DNA from: Arthrobacter_J sp038199985
GTDB lineage: Bacteria > Actinomycetota > Actinomycetes > Actinomycetales > Micrococcaceae
Assembly (NCBI GenBank): GCA_038199985.1
Contig: JBBPYK010000080.1
Span: 44,545-108,544 of the forward strand
Length of the DNA stretch: 64,000 nt
Reading direction: 5' to 3'
The translations under genes and the position numbers were made by a program. The first letter of the stretch is position 1; every line of letters starts with the position of its first letter. The notes under the pieces are model-generated. The model searched no databases. It was not told the DNA's origin and was given only the letters and a program-made list of their open reading frames with translations. Positions 43,807-53,383 of this stretch are shown here, piece after piece.

Positions 43807-44262
43807 GTGCTCCTACATGTCCTCGCCGAGAGTGGAACCACCGAATCCAGTGGGTTCAACTTCATCAACCTCCTCCTGCCCCTGGCGCTCGTCGTCCTGA
43901 TCGTCCTCATGTTCCGAAAGCAGCGGACCGCCCAAAAACACGTGCAGGAACAACGCAGCCAGATGGTCCCCGGTACAGCTGTCATGACCAATTTCGGCCT
44001 TTTCGGCACAGTTGTTTCGATTGATCAGGATGCAAACCAGGCTGTTCTAGAAATCTCGCCCGGCACCCATGCAACAGTCCACATGCAGGTGTTGACTAAG
44101 GTGATTGAGGAAACCGTCCCATCAGATGCGGACGAGGAAACTCCAGTTGTCCCCGACGATGCCTCCTCTCTGGAAAATCCAGGACAAGCAGGGGACGTCA
44201 CGGAAACACCGCAGGAATCTGCAGACCGGCTGAACCGGGAAAGCAAGAACAAAGACAACTAG
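43807..44262 (+). CDS. yajC: Preprotein translocase subunit YajC
   Basis: About 151 residues with one membrane helix (NFINLLLPLALVVLIVLMFR) followed by KQRTAQKHVQEQRSQMVPGT and the YajC beta-domain (VMTNFGLFGTVVSID). It works with SecD and SecF, encoded next. GTG 43807 has GGAAG 8 bases upstream; an earlier in-frame GTG at 43741 would add 22 residues. The acidic C-terminal tail (about 45 residues) is poorly conserved. Confidence 0.9.
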   Translation: MLLHVLAESGTTESSGFNFINLLLPLALVVLIVLMFRKQRTAQKHVQEQRSQMVPGTAVMTNFGLFGTVVSIDQDANQAVLEISPGTHATVHMQVLTKVIEETVPSDADEETPVVPDDASSLENPGQAGDVTETPQESADRLNRESKNKDN

Positions 44263-44357
44263 TCGTCGTTGTCGGGCAGCGCGCGGAGTTCCCACGCACC
44301 AAGTGTGGGCCGGAGCCGGTTACTGTCTGCTGACCGCTGAAAACGGAAAGAACCACC

Positions 44358-46121
44358 ATGTCACGTAGAAGCCCGGTCTCGGCTGCACGGAGAACTCTCA
44401 TTTGGTTGGGGGTAATATTTGCTGCCCTAGCGCTCACCCTCGGCGGCGGAAGCATGTGGGGCGAAGCCTCCTGGACGCCTAAGCTTGCCTTGGATCTTGA
44501 GGGCGGTACTCAAATGATCCTTTCGCCAAAGGTTCAGGGTGGGGGTGAAGAAATCACCCAGGAGCAGCTGGAACAAGCGGTGTCCATCATCCGTCAGCGT
44601 GTGGACGGTAGTGGTGTTTCAGAAGCAGAAATCACTACTCAGTCAGGGCGAAATGTCGTGGTGAGCCTTCCGGGCATCCCGGACTCGGACACCCGCGATC
44701 TCATTCAGGCCTCAGCCCAGATGGAGTTCAGGCCCGTACTGATGCGGGCCCCAGCACCGGCTGCGGAGACACCGACACCTAAAGATCAGTTGACAGCCCC
44801 GACAGCCAAACCGACCGACGGCAGCGATCTCAACTGGGTGACTCCAGAACTTCAGCAAAAATTTGAGACCTTCGATTGCACCGATCCAGACGCGCTGGAA
44901 CCAGCCGCTGAGCCTGCGGATCCGGAAAAGCCGATGATTTCATGTGAGCCTGGTGCCGGTAGCAAGTACATCCTCGGTCCTGTTGCGGTGCCCGGAACTG
45001 ACATTGAATCAGCCGATTTTGGGCTCCGATCCAATTCACAGGGACAAACCCTGAATGAGTGGGCGGTCAATATCGACTTCAATGGCGACGGAACCGAGAA
45101 GTTCAAGGAGGTTACCACCCGCCTCTACGCTTTCGGTCAGCAGGACCCACGCAACCAGTTCGCCATCGTCCTCGATGGCACGGTCATTTCGGCGCCAACG
45201 ACCAACGCCGTGATCCCAGACGGCAAACCATCGATCAGCGGTAGCTTCACCGAAGACTCTGCAGCCGCACTTGCAGAACAGCTGAAGTACGGCGCGTTGC
45301 CCATCAGCTTCGAAATTCAGAGCGAGCAACAGATTTCCGCGACACTGGGCGCAGATCAGCTGCGATTGGGCCTCATCTCCGGCGTTATCGGGCTTGTCCT
45401 TGTCGCCGTGTACTCATTGTTCCAGTACCGCATGCTCGGCTTGGTGACGATCGTATCCCTCGTGGTCGCCGGAGTGATGACGTACCTAGCGATCGCCATT
45501 CTCGGATGGACACAGAACTACAGATTGTCCTTGGCCGGCGTCGCGGGCCTCATCGTGGCCATCGGCCAAACAGCAGACTCATTCATCGTCTATTTCGAAC
45601 GAATACGTGACGAATTGCGCGACGGTCGAAACCTGGTCTCCGCCGTCGAGGTAGGTTGGCGACGGGCCAAACAGACGGTTCTGGCCTCCAAGGCAGTGAA
45701 CCTTCTTGCCGCAGTCGTGCTGTTCTTCGTTGCCGTTGGTAGTGTGCGCGGTTTTGCGTTCACCCTTGGCCTGACAGCCATCGCCGACCTCATCGTCGTC
45801 TTCCTGTTTACCCACCCAACTATGCAGCTCTTGGCAAAGACAAAGTTCTTCGGGGGAGGGCATCCCTGGTCGGGCATGGATCCCAGACTGCTCGATGTGG
45901 TCCCCATCTACCGCGGAGCGGGGCGGCTGCGAGAGCCCTCGGCAGCGGTGGCAGACACCACTAAGGGAACGGCTGAAGCCGAACCCATTAGAGCGCGCAA
46001 CAAGGCTGCGTCCAAAGAGGCGGAACGCCGTTTGACGATCGCCGAGAGGCGAAAAGCAGAAGGTGCCGAACCGAACGTTTACGCCGGGAGCGACTCTGCT
46101 CCGAAGGAGGAGAACAACTAA
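44358..46121 (+). CDS. secD: Protein translocase subunit SecD
   Basis: A 587-residue RND-like membrane protein that uses the proton gradient to complete protein export. It has the first helix at 13-33, the D1 motif KLALDLEGGTQMIL, the large periplasmic P1 domain (with an extra Pro/Thr/Glu-rich insert at about 130-200) and the five-helix block from about 330 with GLIVAIGQTADSFIVYFERI. The cytoplasmic tail is charged. It overlaps secF by one base (TAATG). Confidence 0.96.
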   Translation: MSRRSPVSAARRTLIWLGVIFAALALTLGGGSMWGEASWTPKLALDLEGGTQMILSPKVQGGGEEITQEQLEQAVSIIRQRVDGSGVSEAEITTQSGRNVVVSLPGIPDSDTRDLIQASAQMEFRPVLMRAPAPAAETPTPKDQLTAPTAKPTDGSDLNWVTPELQQKFETFDCTDPDALEPAAEPADPEKPMISCEPGAGSKYILGPVAVPGTDIESADFGLRSNSQGQTLNEWAVNIDFNGDGTEKFKEVTTRLYAFGQQDPRNQFAIVLDGTVISAPTTNAVIPDGKPSISGSFTEDSAAALAEQLKYGALPISFEIQSEQQISATLGADQLRLGLISGVIGLVLVAVYSLFQYRMLGLVTIVSLVVAGVMTYLAIAILGWTQNYRLSLAGVAGLIVAIGQTADSFIVYFERIRDELRDGRNLVSAVEVGWRRAKQTVLASKAVNLLAAVVLFFVAVGSVRGFAFTLGLTAIADLIVVFLFTHPTMQLLAKTKFFGGGHPWSGMDPRLLDVVPIYRGAGRLREPSAAVADTTKGTAEAEPIRARNKAASKEAERRLTIAERRKAEGAEPNVYAGSDSAPKEENN

Positions 46122-47140
46122 TGTCGGTTACATCAAAATTCGCCACCTTCGGTAACGAGCTGTACACGGGCAAGCGGTCATACCCTTTCGTTGGAAAACG
46201 GAAATTATGGTATTGGATTGCAGCTATTGCCGTCTTGGCGTCCATTCTGATTCCTATCGCCAAGGGCGGTTTCAACCTCGGCATCGAGTTCCGTGGGGGG
46301 TCAGAATTTACGGTCTCCGCCGTTGAGAACACAGATGTCGGCGTTGGCGAGGAAGCTATTTCTGGTGTCAATACCGGTGCTGAGCCCACTGTTACGAACA
46401 TCGCACCGAATACGATGCGCATCCAGATGGATTTGCTGACCGACGATCAGACCCTGCAGGTTAAGGAAAACCTCATCGACGCCTACGGTGTCACTCAAGA
46501 TGAGGTGACGTCGAACTACATTGGACCCACGTGGGGCCAGGATGTCAGCGGAAAGGCGATTACTGGATTCGTCGTTTTCGTGTTGCTGGGGGCCGTGTTG
46601 ATGGCGCTCTACTTCAGAACCTGGAAAATGTCTCTTGCCGCGATGGTTGGTCTTTTTGTCGTCATGTTCGTGACGGCCGGGATCTACTCGTTGAGCAACT
46701 TCGAAGTAACTCCGTCAGCGGTGATCGGGTTCCTGACCATTCTCAGCTACGCGCTGTATGACACGGTCGTGGTATTCGATAAGGTGCGGGAAAATACTGC
46801 AGAGGCAGATGTCTCCACCAGGAAGAGTTTTGCCGAGCAGGTCAACCTTGCCATCAACCAGACGCTGGTCCGTTCGATCAACACTTCCGTCGTGGCCGTG
46901 CTTCCGGTGGCCTCCGTACTCTTTATCGGCGCCTTGCTCCTTGGTGCCGGCACACTCCGGGATCTTTCCTTGGCGCTCTTTGTCGGCATCATTATTGGAA
47001 CGCTTTCTACCGTTTTCATCGCAGCACCGCTCTACGCCGGGCTACGCCTGCGTGAACCAGAGAGCAAGCTTCAGCCAAAACGCGTCGAGAACCGCAGAGG
47101 TAATGCGGACGGGCTTGCTGGCAACGGCGCAGTCGTCTGA
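46121..47140 (+). CDS. secF: Protein translocase subunit SecF
   Basis: A 339-residue partner of SecD. It has the first helix near residue 35 (WIAAIAVLASILIPIAKG), the NLGIEFRGGSEF motif, and the conserved block TILSYALYDTVVVFDKVREN and LVRSINTSVVAVLPVASVLF in helices 4-5. The C-terminal tail is cytoplasmic. It follows secD without gap. Confidence 0.96.
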   Translation: MSVTSKFATFGNELYTGKRSYPFVGKRKLWYWIAAIAVLASILIPIAKGGFNLGIEFRGGSEFTVSAVENTDVGVGEEAISGVNTGAEPTVTNIAPNTMRIQMDLLTDDQTLQVKENLIDAYGVTQDEVTSNYIGPTWGQDVSGKAITGFVVFVLLGAVLMALYFRTWKMSLAAMVGLFVVMFVTAGIYSLSNFEVTPSAVIGFLTILSYALYDTVVVFDKVRENTAEADVSTRKSFAEQVNLAINQTLVRSINTSVVAVLPVASVLFIGALLLGAGTLRDLSLALFVGIIIGTLSTVFIAAPLYAGLRLREPESKLQPKRVENRRGNADGLAGNGAVV

Positions 47141-47146
47141 CGACGG

Positions 47147-47170
47147 GCTTATGCTGTAAGCAGCATAAGC
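47147..47170 (+). terminator. Hairpin between secF and rel
   Basis: GCTTATGCTG and CAGCATAAGC form a perfect 10-bp stem with a TAAG loop, 6 bp after the secF stop. There is no T run, so it is either a weak terminator or a 3' end stabiliser; rel may have its own promoter after it. Confidence 0.55.
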
Positions 47171-47201
47171 CGCAGCAACCGGGCAACGGAAGGGAGTTCA
47201 G

Positions 47202-49565
47202 ATGGCTGAGAACGCCAGAGCTGAAGGTGGTTCCGAAGCAGGGGAGCGGTCCGCGGCAGTGTCCTCTGGGGAGCCTCAACGGGCCGACCGGCAAGGTACG
47301 GCATCGGATGGCACGGGTGGAAGACGCGAGCGAACCATCTCGCGGCTTGCCCGCCTGACCGGTAGAGGTCAAGCCGACTATTCGCCGATTCTGGAACCAC
47401 TTCTGCGCACGGTGCGGGCCAACAATCCAAAAGAAGATCTTGAACTGATCAAACGCGCGTATCTGGTGGCTGAGCAGAGTCACCAGGGCCAGAAACGCAA
47501 AAGCGGAGATCCATACATCACCCACCCTGTCGCGGTTGCTACCATTATGGCCGAACTCGGGATGAGCGGAACCACGCTTGCGGCTGCGCTGCTTCACGAC
47601 ACCGTTGAGGACACGTCGTACACCCTGGACCAACTGCGCAAAGAATTCGGCAATGAAGTTGCCATGCTGGTGGACGGAGTCACCAAGCTAGACAAAGTCC
47701 AGTTCGGTGATGCCGCGCAATCGGAGACGGTTCGTAAGATGGTCGTCGCTATGGCCAAGGACATCCGAGTCCTGGTGATAAAGCTCTGTGACCGGCTGCA
47801 TAATGCCCGTACGTGGCGATTCGTTTCCCCGGAATCGTCCGCCCGAAAAGCGCGGGAAACCCTCGAGATCTTTGCGCCGCTTGCTCATCGGCTAGGCATG
47901 AACACCATCAAGTGGGAGCTGGAAGACCTCTCATTCTCGGCTCTACACCCGAAAGTATACGAAGAGATTGTTCGGATGGTGGGGGATCGAACTCCTGAGC
48001 GTGAGAAGTATCTTTCTTCAGTGCGCAATGAGATCGCCGAGGATCTGAAGGACGTCAAAATCAGGGCAACCATTACGGGGCGGCCCAAACACTATTACTC
48101 GATTTATCAAAAAATGATTGTTCGAGGTAGGGACTTTGACGATATCCATGACTTGATGGGTGTCCGAGTACTCGTTGACAGTGTTCGCGACTGCTATGCC
48201 GTTCTTGGAACGCTTCATGCCCGATGGAACCCTTTGCCGGGCCGTTTCAAAGACTACATAGCAATGCCCAAGTTCAATATGTACCAGTCTCTTCACACCA
48301 CGGTGATCGGTCCCTCAGGTAAACCCGTGGAGATCCAAATTCGAACCCACGATATGCACCGGCGCGCGGAGTATGGTGTTGCAGCTCACTGGAAGTACAA
48401 GTCAAACGGCACCAAACAAGCTGATGCACCAGAGAACAGTGAAATGAGCTGGTTGCGGAGCTTGGTGGACTGGCAACAAGAAACATCGGATCCAGATGAG
48501 TTCCTGGACTCTCTCCGGTTCGAAATCAACGCCCGAGAAGTTTTCGTCTTTACCCCCAAAGGCGAGGTCATGGCCCTGCCCGCGGGATCTACGCCGGTCG
48601 ACTTTGCCTATGCGGTCCACACCGAAGTGGGGCATCGAACTATTGGCGCGCGGGTGAATGGGAAACTCGTTCCCCTCAACAGCGAACTCAACCATGGCGA
48701 TTGGGTTGAGGTCTTCACCTCGAAGGCTGAAGGAGCCGGCCCCAGCCAAGATTGGCAGGGTTTCGTCAAGAGCCCGAGGGCGCGGAACAAAATCCGCCAG
48801 TGGTTCACCAAGGAGCGCCGCGAAGAGTCCATTGAAAAGGGCAAGGACCTTCTTACGCGGGCCATGCGCAAACAGAATCTTCCGCTGCAAAGGATGATGT
48901 CCCACGATGCGCTGATCGCGGTGGCGGAGGAACTGCGTCATCAGGATATTGCGGCCCTTTATGCCGCCGTGGGCGATGGACATTCCTCCGCACAGAATGT
49001 CATCGAGCACTTGATTGCTCTCGCTGGCGGGCACGATGATGCCGAAGAGCAGATGACGCAGGTACCGGTGACCACAACAACCAAACGTCCGCGTCTGTCC
49101 GACGCTGGCGTCACGGTGCGTGGTGTAGGAGACGTGTGGGTTAAGCTGGCGCGTTGTTGTGCACCCGTCCCACCGGACGAGGTCATTGGTTTCGTGACCC
49201 GTGGCTCCGGTGTTTCGGTGCACCGCTCCGATTGCAAGAACGTACTCGACCTCAAGGCACAAACCGGGAGAATGGTCGACGTCGAGTGGGCTCCGACCCA
49301 GTCCAGTGTCTACCTCGTGGATATCCAGGTGGAAGCACTAGATCGAAAGAGCCTGCTAACGGATGTGACTAAAGTTTTGTCGGAGAACCATGTCAATATT
49401 CTCTCTGCTAGCGTTACGACCACGAGCAACCGGGTAGCCATGTCACGCTTCGCTTTCGAGCTCGGCGATCCAAAGTACCTGGGCCACATTCTCGGAGCCG
49501 TCCGACGAATTGACGGCGTCTTTGATGTCTATCGCGCTACTGACGGTCGACGTCGCCAGCCTTAA
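47202..49565 (+). CDS. rel: Bifunctional (p)ppGpp synthetase/hydrolase Rel
   Basis: A 787-residue RelA/SpoT homologue that makes and degrades (p)ppGpp. Domains: about 60 low-complexity residues, HD hydrolase with ALLHDTVEDTSYTLDQL (metal site intact, so hydrolase active), synthetase with GRPKHYYSIYQKM and FKDYIAMPKFNMYQSLHTTV, TGS with VFVFTPKGEVMALPAGSTPV, a zinc-finger-like CCAPVPPDE region and a C-terminal ACT domain. It is the single long Rel of the actinobacterial type. Its end overlaps the next, opposite gene by 29 bp. Confidence 0.97.
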   Translation: MAENARAEGGSEAGERSAAVSSGEPQRADRQGTASDGTGGRRERTISRLARLTGRGQADYSPILEPLLRTVRANNPKEDLELIKRAYLVAEQSHQGQKRKSGDPYITHPVAVATIMAELGMSGTTLAAALLHDTVEDTSYTLDQLRKEFGNEVAMLVDGVTKLDKVQFGDAAQSETVRKMVVAMAKDIRVLVIKLCDRLHNARTWRFVSPESSARKARETLEIFAPLAHRLGMNTIKWELEDLSFSALHPKVYEEIVRMVGDRTPEREKYLSSVRNEIAEDLKDVKIRATITGRPKHYYSIYQKMIVRGRDFDDIHDLMGVRVLVDSVRDCYAVLGTLHARWNPLPGRFKDYIAMPKFNMYQSLHTTVIGPSGKPVEIQIRTHDMHRRAEYGVAAHWKYKSNGTKQADAPENSEMSWLRSLVDWQQETSDPDEFLDSLRFEINAREVFVFTPKGEVMALPAGSTPVDFAYAVHTEVGHRTIGARVNGKLVPLNSELNHGDWVEVFTSKAEGAGPSQDWQGFVKSPRARNKIRQWFTKERREESIEKGKDLLTRAMRKQNLPLQRMMSHDALIAVAEELRHQDIAALYAAVGDGHSSAQNVIEHLIALAGGHDDAEEQMTQVPVTTTTKRPRLSDAGVTVRGVGDVWVKLARCCAPVPPDEVIGFVTRGSGVSVHRSDCKNVLDLKAQTGRMVDVEWAPTQSSVYLVDIQVEALDRKSLLTDVTKVLSENHVNILSASVTTTSNRVAMSRFAFELGDPKYLGHILGAVRRIDGVFDVYRATDGRRRQP

Positions 49566-50232
49566 TCTGCTCAATTTGCTCTATGACTTTCTGGAGCCGG
49601 TCTAGCGCTCGACTCTTGCCGGGGGCGCGTGAAACCGATTCCAGCATGAGTGAAACGCGCGTAAGTGAACAGCCCAGTTGAGGATGAAGGCCCAATTTTC
49701 GGAGGGTCTCTTCACAGGTTGCTTCGTTCCCGTGCAGCGCGATGTCCATGGCAGTCCTCATGGGGGTGGTCACTCGTACGCCACCAATGGTGACAACGTC
49801 CAGCGGCCCCAAAGCTACTTCGTGCATGACAGCGTCGCTGAATGGGCGTAGAGCGCTCGTGCGTCTCCTGCGGTCGGTGAGGACGCTGAGCTTGTCCGGT
49901 GGATCCGCACAATCCAGAACCCATGCAGCAGTAGCACGGCCCAGCGTGGCTTTGTCTCTCAGCGCCGGTGGAAGCGCGTTCACAGCTGAGAGCGCACGCA
50001 GTGCGGGACTTTCTGCTATGCCAGACATCAGATAGGACCTGCCGTATACACGGCGGACCAGTCCGTCCATCGCCATGGCCTGAAGCTCCGGATGGCTAAA
50101 GACTGCACCAGCGGTAAACAACTGCGACCCTGGGACCGTGCGGCCCACGGTGCGGACGCTACCGCTGCCGATTTGAGAGATCCCGGGGCCATGGGAGTCG
50201 GCTGATAAATTACCGGGATCGTGGCGGGGCAT
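49537..50232 (-). CDS. AbiEi-like antitoxin/regulator-type protein
   Basis: A 231-residue protein. Its pattern (LFTAGAVFSHPELQAMAMDG, VRRVYGRSYLMSG, TLGRATAAWVL, SVLTDRRRRTSALRPF, VTIGGVRVTTPMRTAMDIAL) is that of the AbiEi-type winged-helix group: an N-terminal DNA-binding part followed by the segment in which the promoter-type phrase VTTPxRTAxDIA is typical. No AbiEii toxin partner is adjacent, and solitary members of this kind are common in Micrococcaceae. The function is uncertain. Its 3' end overlaps rel convergently by 29 bp. Confidence 0.6.
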   Translation of the reverse strand: MPRHDPGNLSADSHGPGISQIGSGSVRTVGRTVPGSQLFTAGAVFSHPELQAMAMDGLVRRVYGRSYLMSGIAESPALRALSAVNALPPALRDKATLGRATAAWVLDCADPPDKLSVLTDRRRRTSALRPFSDAVMHEVALGPLDVVTIGGVRVTTPMRTAMDIALHGNEATCEETLRKLGLHPQLGCSLTRVSLMLESVSRAPGKSRALDRLQKVIEQIEQIKAGDVDRQ

Positions 50233-50346
50233 GATCCAAGCTTTCCCAATGTTGGGCGAAATGGAAAGCCTGGATACAGGAACTGTGGATAACCTGCACC
50301 CAGGCTATGCCTGACCGTCAAATACGGGGATAGCTGCGTGCTTCGG

Positions 50347-51819
50347 TTACTCGAAGCTGCGGGCCGACTTCTGCAACATATCCAGCCATTGTTGGCGAGC
50401 GTCCAGAGCTTCTTGTGCCTTCCGGACCTGTCCTGCGTCCCCAGTTGCCCTAGCCTTAGCGAGGTCAGCTTCGAGGGAGGCAATAGCCGACTCGAGTTGC
50501 GACAACGCGCTGTTGGTGCGAGCTTGGGTTTCAGGGTTCGTCCGTTCCCACTTCTCGTCCTCTGCTGCCTTGACTGCGTCTTCGACAGAGCGCAGCCCGG
50601 CTTCAACCCGACCCATATCGCCCCGGGGTACCTTGCCAGCTTCTTCCCACCTGTCACGGATGTTCTGAAGAGCTTTTCTGGCAGCTACGGGGTTCTTGGT
50701 CGGGTCAATGTTCTGTGCTTCCTTGAGGAGCTGATCCTTGACTACAAGGTTCTTTTCGAATTCCTCGTCAATGACTTCGTTGGCAGCCTTGCGTGCGCTG
50801 AAGAACTTGTCCTGCGCCGCTCTGAACCGTGTCCACAACGCGTCGTCGTCCTTGCGTCCTGCCCGGCGTGATGCCTTCCACTCATCCATCAGTCGGCGGT
50901 ATTCCGCGGCCGTCCGTCCCCAGTCTGTGGAGGTGGATAGAGCCTCTGCCTCGGTGATGAGCTTCTCTTTAGCAGCCTTGGCTTGAGCGTTGTCGCTATC
51001 CAGCTGAGAGAAGTAGGCTCGCCGGTGCCTGTCAAAGGTTGTGCGGGCAGAACGAAAACGCTTCCACAGGGAGTCCTCAGCAGACCGTCCCAGGCGGGTT
51101 CCTGACTTCTGTGCAAGTTTCCACGCGTCGAAGAGCTCGTTCATTCGGGTGCTGGTGGTTTTCCACTGGATGGAAGCCGGATCCTTGGCTGCCAGTGCTT
51201 CGGCTTCAGCGACGATGCTTTCGCGCGTTGCCAACTCTTCCGCCCGTGCGGCTTCGTGCTGCTGTTGCTCAGACTTTTCTAGTCCACCGATGTCGGTATC
51301 AAGCTGTTCGATCCGTTGCTCCAGAGAAGTGACGTCTCCAACCATGTTCCTTTCCGCGACGGTTTCGCGCAGATGAGCAACTGTTTTGCGCATATCGGTG
51401 GACGGCGCCTTGGCAGTCACGCGCTGTTCCAGCAACGCAATTTGGCTTGCGGCGTCGTCAAATTTGCGGGCGAAGTAGGCGAGCGCTTCGTCGTGAGAGG
51501 CATCCGGGTATTGCCCAACGGGGTGTTCCTCGCCCTTGACCAGAAGAAATACATGACCGTCGTCCTCAACACGAGCGAACTGTCTCGCTTCTTCGAGAGA
51601 GGTTGTGTGCGAAGGGGGAGTGCCAACTGGGTGAGACGACAGGGACCCGGGAGTGGGTGCGGTCAGTCGCTTGGCCATGGCCGCGGGCGTTGGCGCTGAG
51701 GGCGCCGAACTTTTGGGTGGGCTATCCGATGGTGCAGGTCGCGGGGATTCTTCAGTGCGCTCCGTCGATTCGGCAGGAGCATTGGGTGTGGTTTCGTCGG
51801 ATTGCTGACTCTCTGTCAC
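50347..51819 (-). CDS. DUF349 domain-containing protein
   Basis: A 490-residue, mostly helical protein. The first 85 residues are Pro/Ser/Thr-rich and probably disordered. From about 170 several copies of a roughly 70-residue DUF349 repeat follow, each with a LMDEWKASRRAGRKDDDALW-like core, then a C-terminal coiled coil (SQLESAIASLEADLAKA). No enzyme motif is seen. E. coli members (YhjX-unrelated DUF349 proteins) are poorly understood, so the function is unknown. It is adjacent to hisS in the opposite direction. Confidence 0.85.
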   Translation of the reverse strand: MTESQQSDETTPNAPAESTERTEESPRPAPSDSPPKSSAPSAPTPAAMAKRLTAPTPGSLSSHPVGTPPSHTTSLEEARQFARVEDDGHVFLLVKGEEHPVGQYPDASHDEALAYFARKFDDAASQIALLEQRVTAKAPSTDMRKTVAHLRETVAERNMVGDVTSLEQRIEQLDTDIGGLEKSEQQQHEAARAEELATRESIVAEAEALAAKDPASIQWKTTSTRMNELFDAWKLAQKSGTRLGRSAEDSLWKRFRSARTTFDRHRRAYFSQLDSDNAQAKAAKEKLITEAEALSTSTDWGRTAAEYRRLMDEWKASRRAGRKDDDALWTRFRAAQDKFFSARKAANEVIDEEFEKNLVVKDQLLKEAQNIDPTKNPVAARKALQNIRDRWEEAGKVPRGDMGRVEAGLRSVEDAVKAAEDEKWERTNPETQARTNSALSQLESAIASLEADLAKARATGDAGQVRKAQEALDARQQWLDMLQKSARSFE

Positions 51820-52027
51820 CGCTAGAACTCTTTCACTCGTAATGGTTCGGCTGCCGGTACCGACACCGTGGCACTTTGGGTATTGACTGAGGCTACCTTA
51901 CCTATTGGTGTGGACCCGAGTGAATTGTGGACCGGACTGAATGGCCGACTATTAGGCGGCGTTGAGGGTGGCCCATAAAATGAAGAGCGCATCAGAACGC
52001 TCATTATCGGCAAGGAGAATACGCCCT

Positions 52028-53383
52028 ATGGCTCGCAAGGCTTCATTGTCTGGATTTCCGGAGCTCCTACCTCAGGAACGCATCGTCGAACAGCACGTCC
52101 TTGATACCCTGCGACGTGTCTTTGAACTTCACGGATTCTCGAGTATTGAAACCCGCTCAGTCGAGACTGTGGCCCAGCTGCTGCGCAAGGGTGAGATCGA
52201 CAAGGAAGTTTACGTTCTTGGCCGAATTCACGACGACGCCGCCACTGGTAGCGACGCAGGTTCGCGATCCGATCAGCTAGCGCTTCATTTCGATCTAACG
52301 GTTCCGTTTGCGCGTTACGTGGTTGAAAATTCAGGACATCTGGCATTCCCTTTCCGGCGATACCAAATACAGAAGGCCTGGCGAGGCGAGCGTCCTCAGG
52401 ATGGCCGGTTCCGGGAATTCGTTCAAGCCGACGTTGATGTGGTGGGCGACGGCGCTCTAGCGTTCCGCTATGACGTTGAGCTGGCGTTGGTGGTGGTCCA
52501 GGCGCTCGAATCTCTTCCATTGCCTAAATTTCGGGTGCGGGTCAACAACCGCAAGTTGGCGGAGGGCTTCTATCGCGGCCTGGGGCTGGCCGACACCGCT
52601 GGCGTGTTGCGCAGTATCGACAAATTGGACAAGATCGGTCCGGACAAGGTTGCAGCCCTCCTCCGGGAGGAGCTGGGGGCATCAGAGGAGCAGGCTCAGT
52701 CAGCACTGAAACTCGCATCGATCTGTACTGAAGATACGAGTTTCGCGGACCAGGTCCGAGACCTTGGCGTGAACAACGAGCTGCTGGAGCAGGGGATCTC
52801 AGAGCTTTCGGCGGTTATTGAGGAGGCCACCCGCAGGGCTCCAGGGAAGGTCGTTGCGGATTTGAGTATCGCCCGCGGTCTTGATTACTACACTGGCACG
52901 GTCTACGAAACGGTCCTTGTTGGCCACGAGCAGCTCGGTTCGGTCTGCTCGGGTGGACGTTACGATTCGTTGGCCTCCAAGGGTAGCCGCACGTTCCCCG
53001 GGGTTGGACTGTCCATCGGTGTCTCGAGACTGGTATCCCGGATCCTGTCGACTGGGGCTGCCACTGCATCCAGATCAGTTCCGAGCGCGGTACTCGTGGC
53101 CCTAACGGACGACGACTCCTGGACGGAGGCCCAGGATGTCGCAACCAAGCTGCGCTCCCGCGGGATCTGCGTCGAAGTCGCGGGGAAGGCGGAAAAGTTC
53201 GGAAAGCAGATCAAGTATGCCGATAGGCGTGGTATTCCGTTCGTCTGGTTTACCTCCGATGACGGCACCCACGAGGTCAAGGATATTCGCTCGGGCATTC
53301 AGACTGATGCGGACCCGGATCTTTGGAGCCCACCGGCTGAAGATCTGCTGCCAACCATCAGTTCCGCTGAATCGACAACTTAA
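52028..53383 (+). CDS. hisS: Histidyl-tRNA synthetase
   Basis: A 451-residue class II synthetase. It has LSGFPELLPQERIVEQHVLD at the start, motif 2 FPFRRYQIQKAWRGERPQDGRFREFVQADVD region, and the His-specific RGLDYYTGTVYE. Motif 3 is FPGVGLSIGVSRLV. The C-terminal anticodon domain follows from about 355. ATG 52028 has AAGGAG 9-10 bases upstream; a longer in-frame start at 51962 is rejected. The last 26 bp overlap the convergent APC permease gene. Confidence 0.96.
   Translation: MARKASLSGFPELLPQERIVEQHVLDTLRRVFELHGFSSIETRSVETVAQLLRKGEIDKEVYVLGRIHDDAATGSDAGSRSDQLALHFDLTVPFARYVVENSGHLAFPFRRYQIQKAWRGERPQDGRFREFVQADVDVVGDGALAFRYDVELALVVVQALESLPLPKFRVRVNNRKLAEGFYRGLGLADTAGVLRSIDKLDKIGPDKVAALLREELGASEEQAQSALKLASICTEDTSFADQVRDLGVNNELLEQGISELSAVIEEATRRAPGKVVADLSIARGLDYYTGTVYETVLVGHEQLGSVCSGGRYDSLASKGSRTFPGVGLSIGVSRLVSRILSTGAATASRSVPSAVLVALTDDDSWTEAQDVATKLRSRGICVEVAGKAEKFGKQIKYADRRGIPFVWFTSDDGTHEVKDIRSGIQTDADPDLWSPPAEDLLPTISSAESTT

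Noticed and set aside
51962..52027. Longer N-terminus for hisS
   Set aside because: The strong AAGGAG site and the conserved family start point to ATG 52028.
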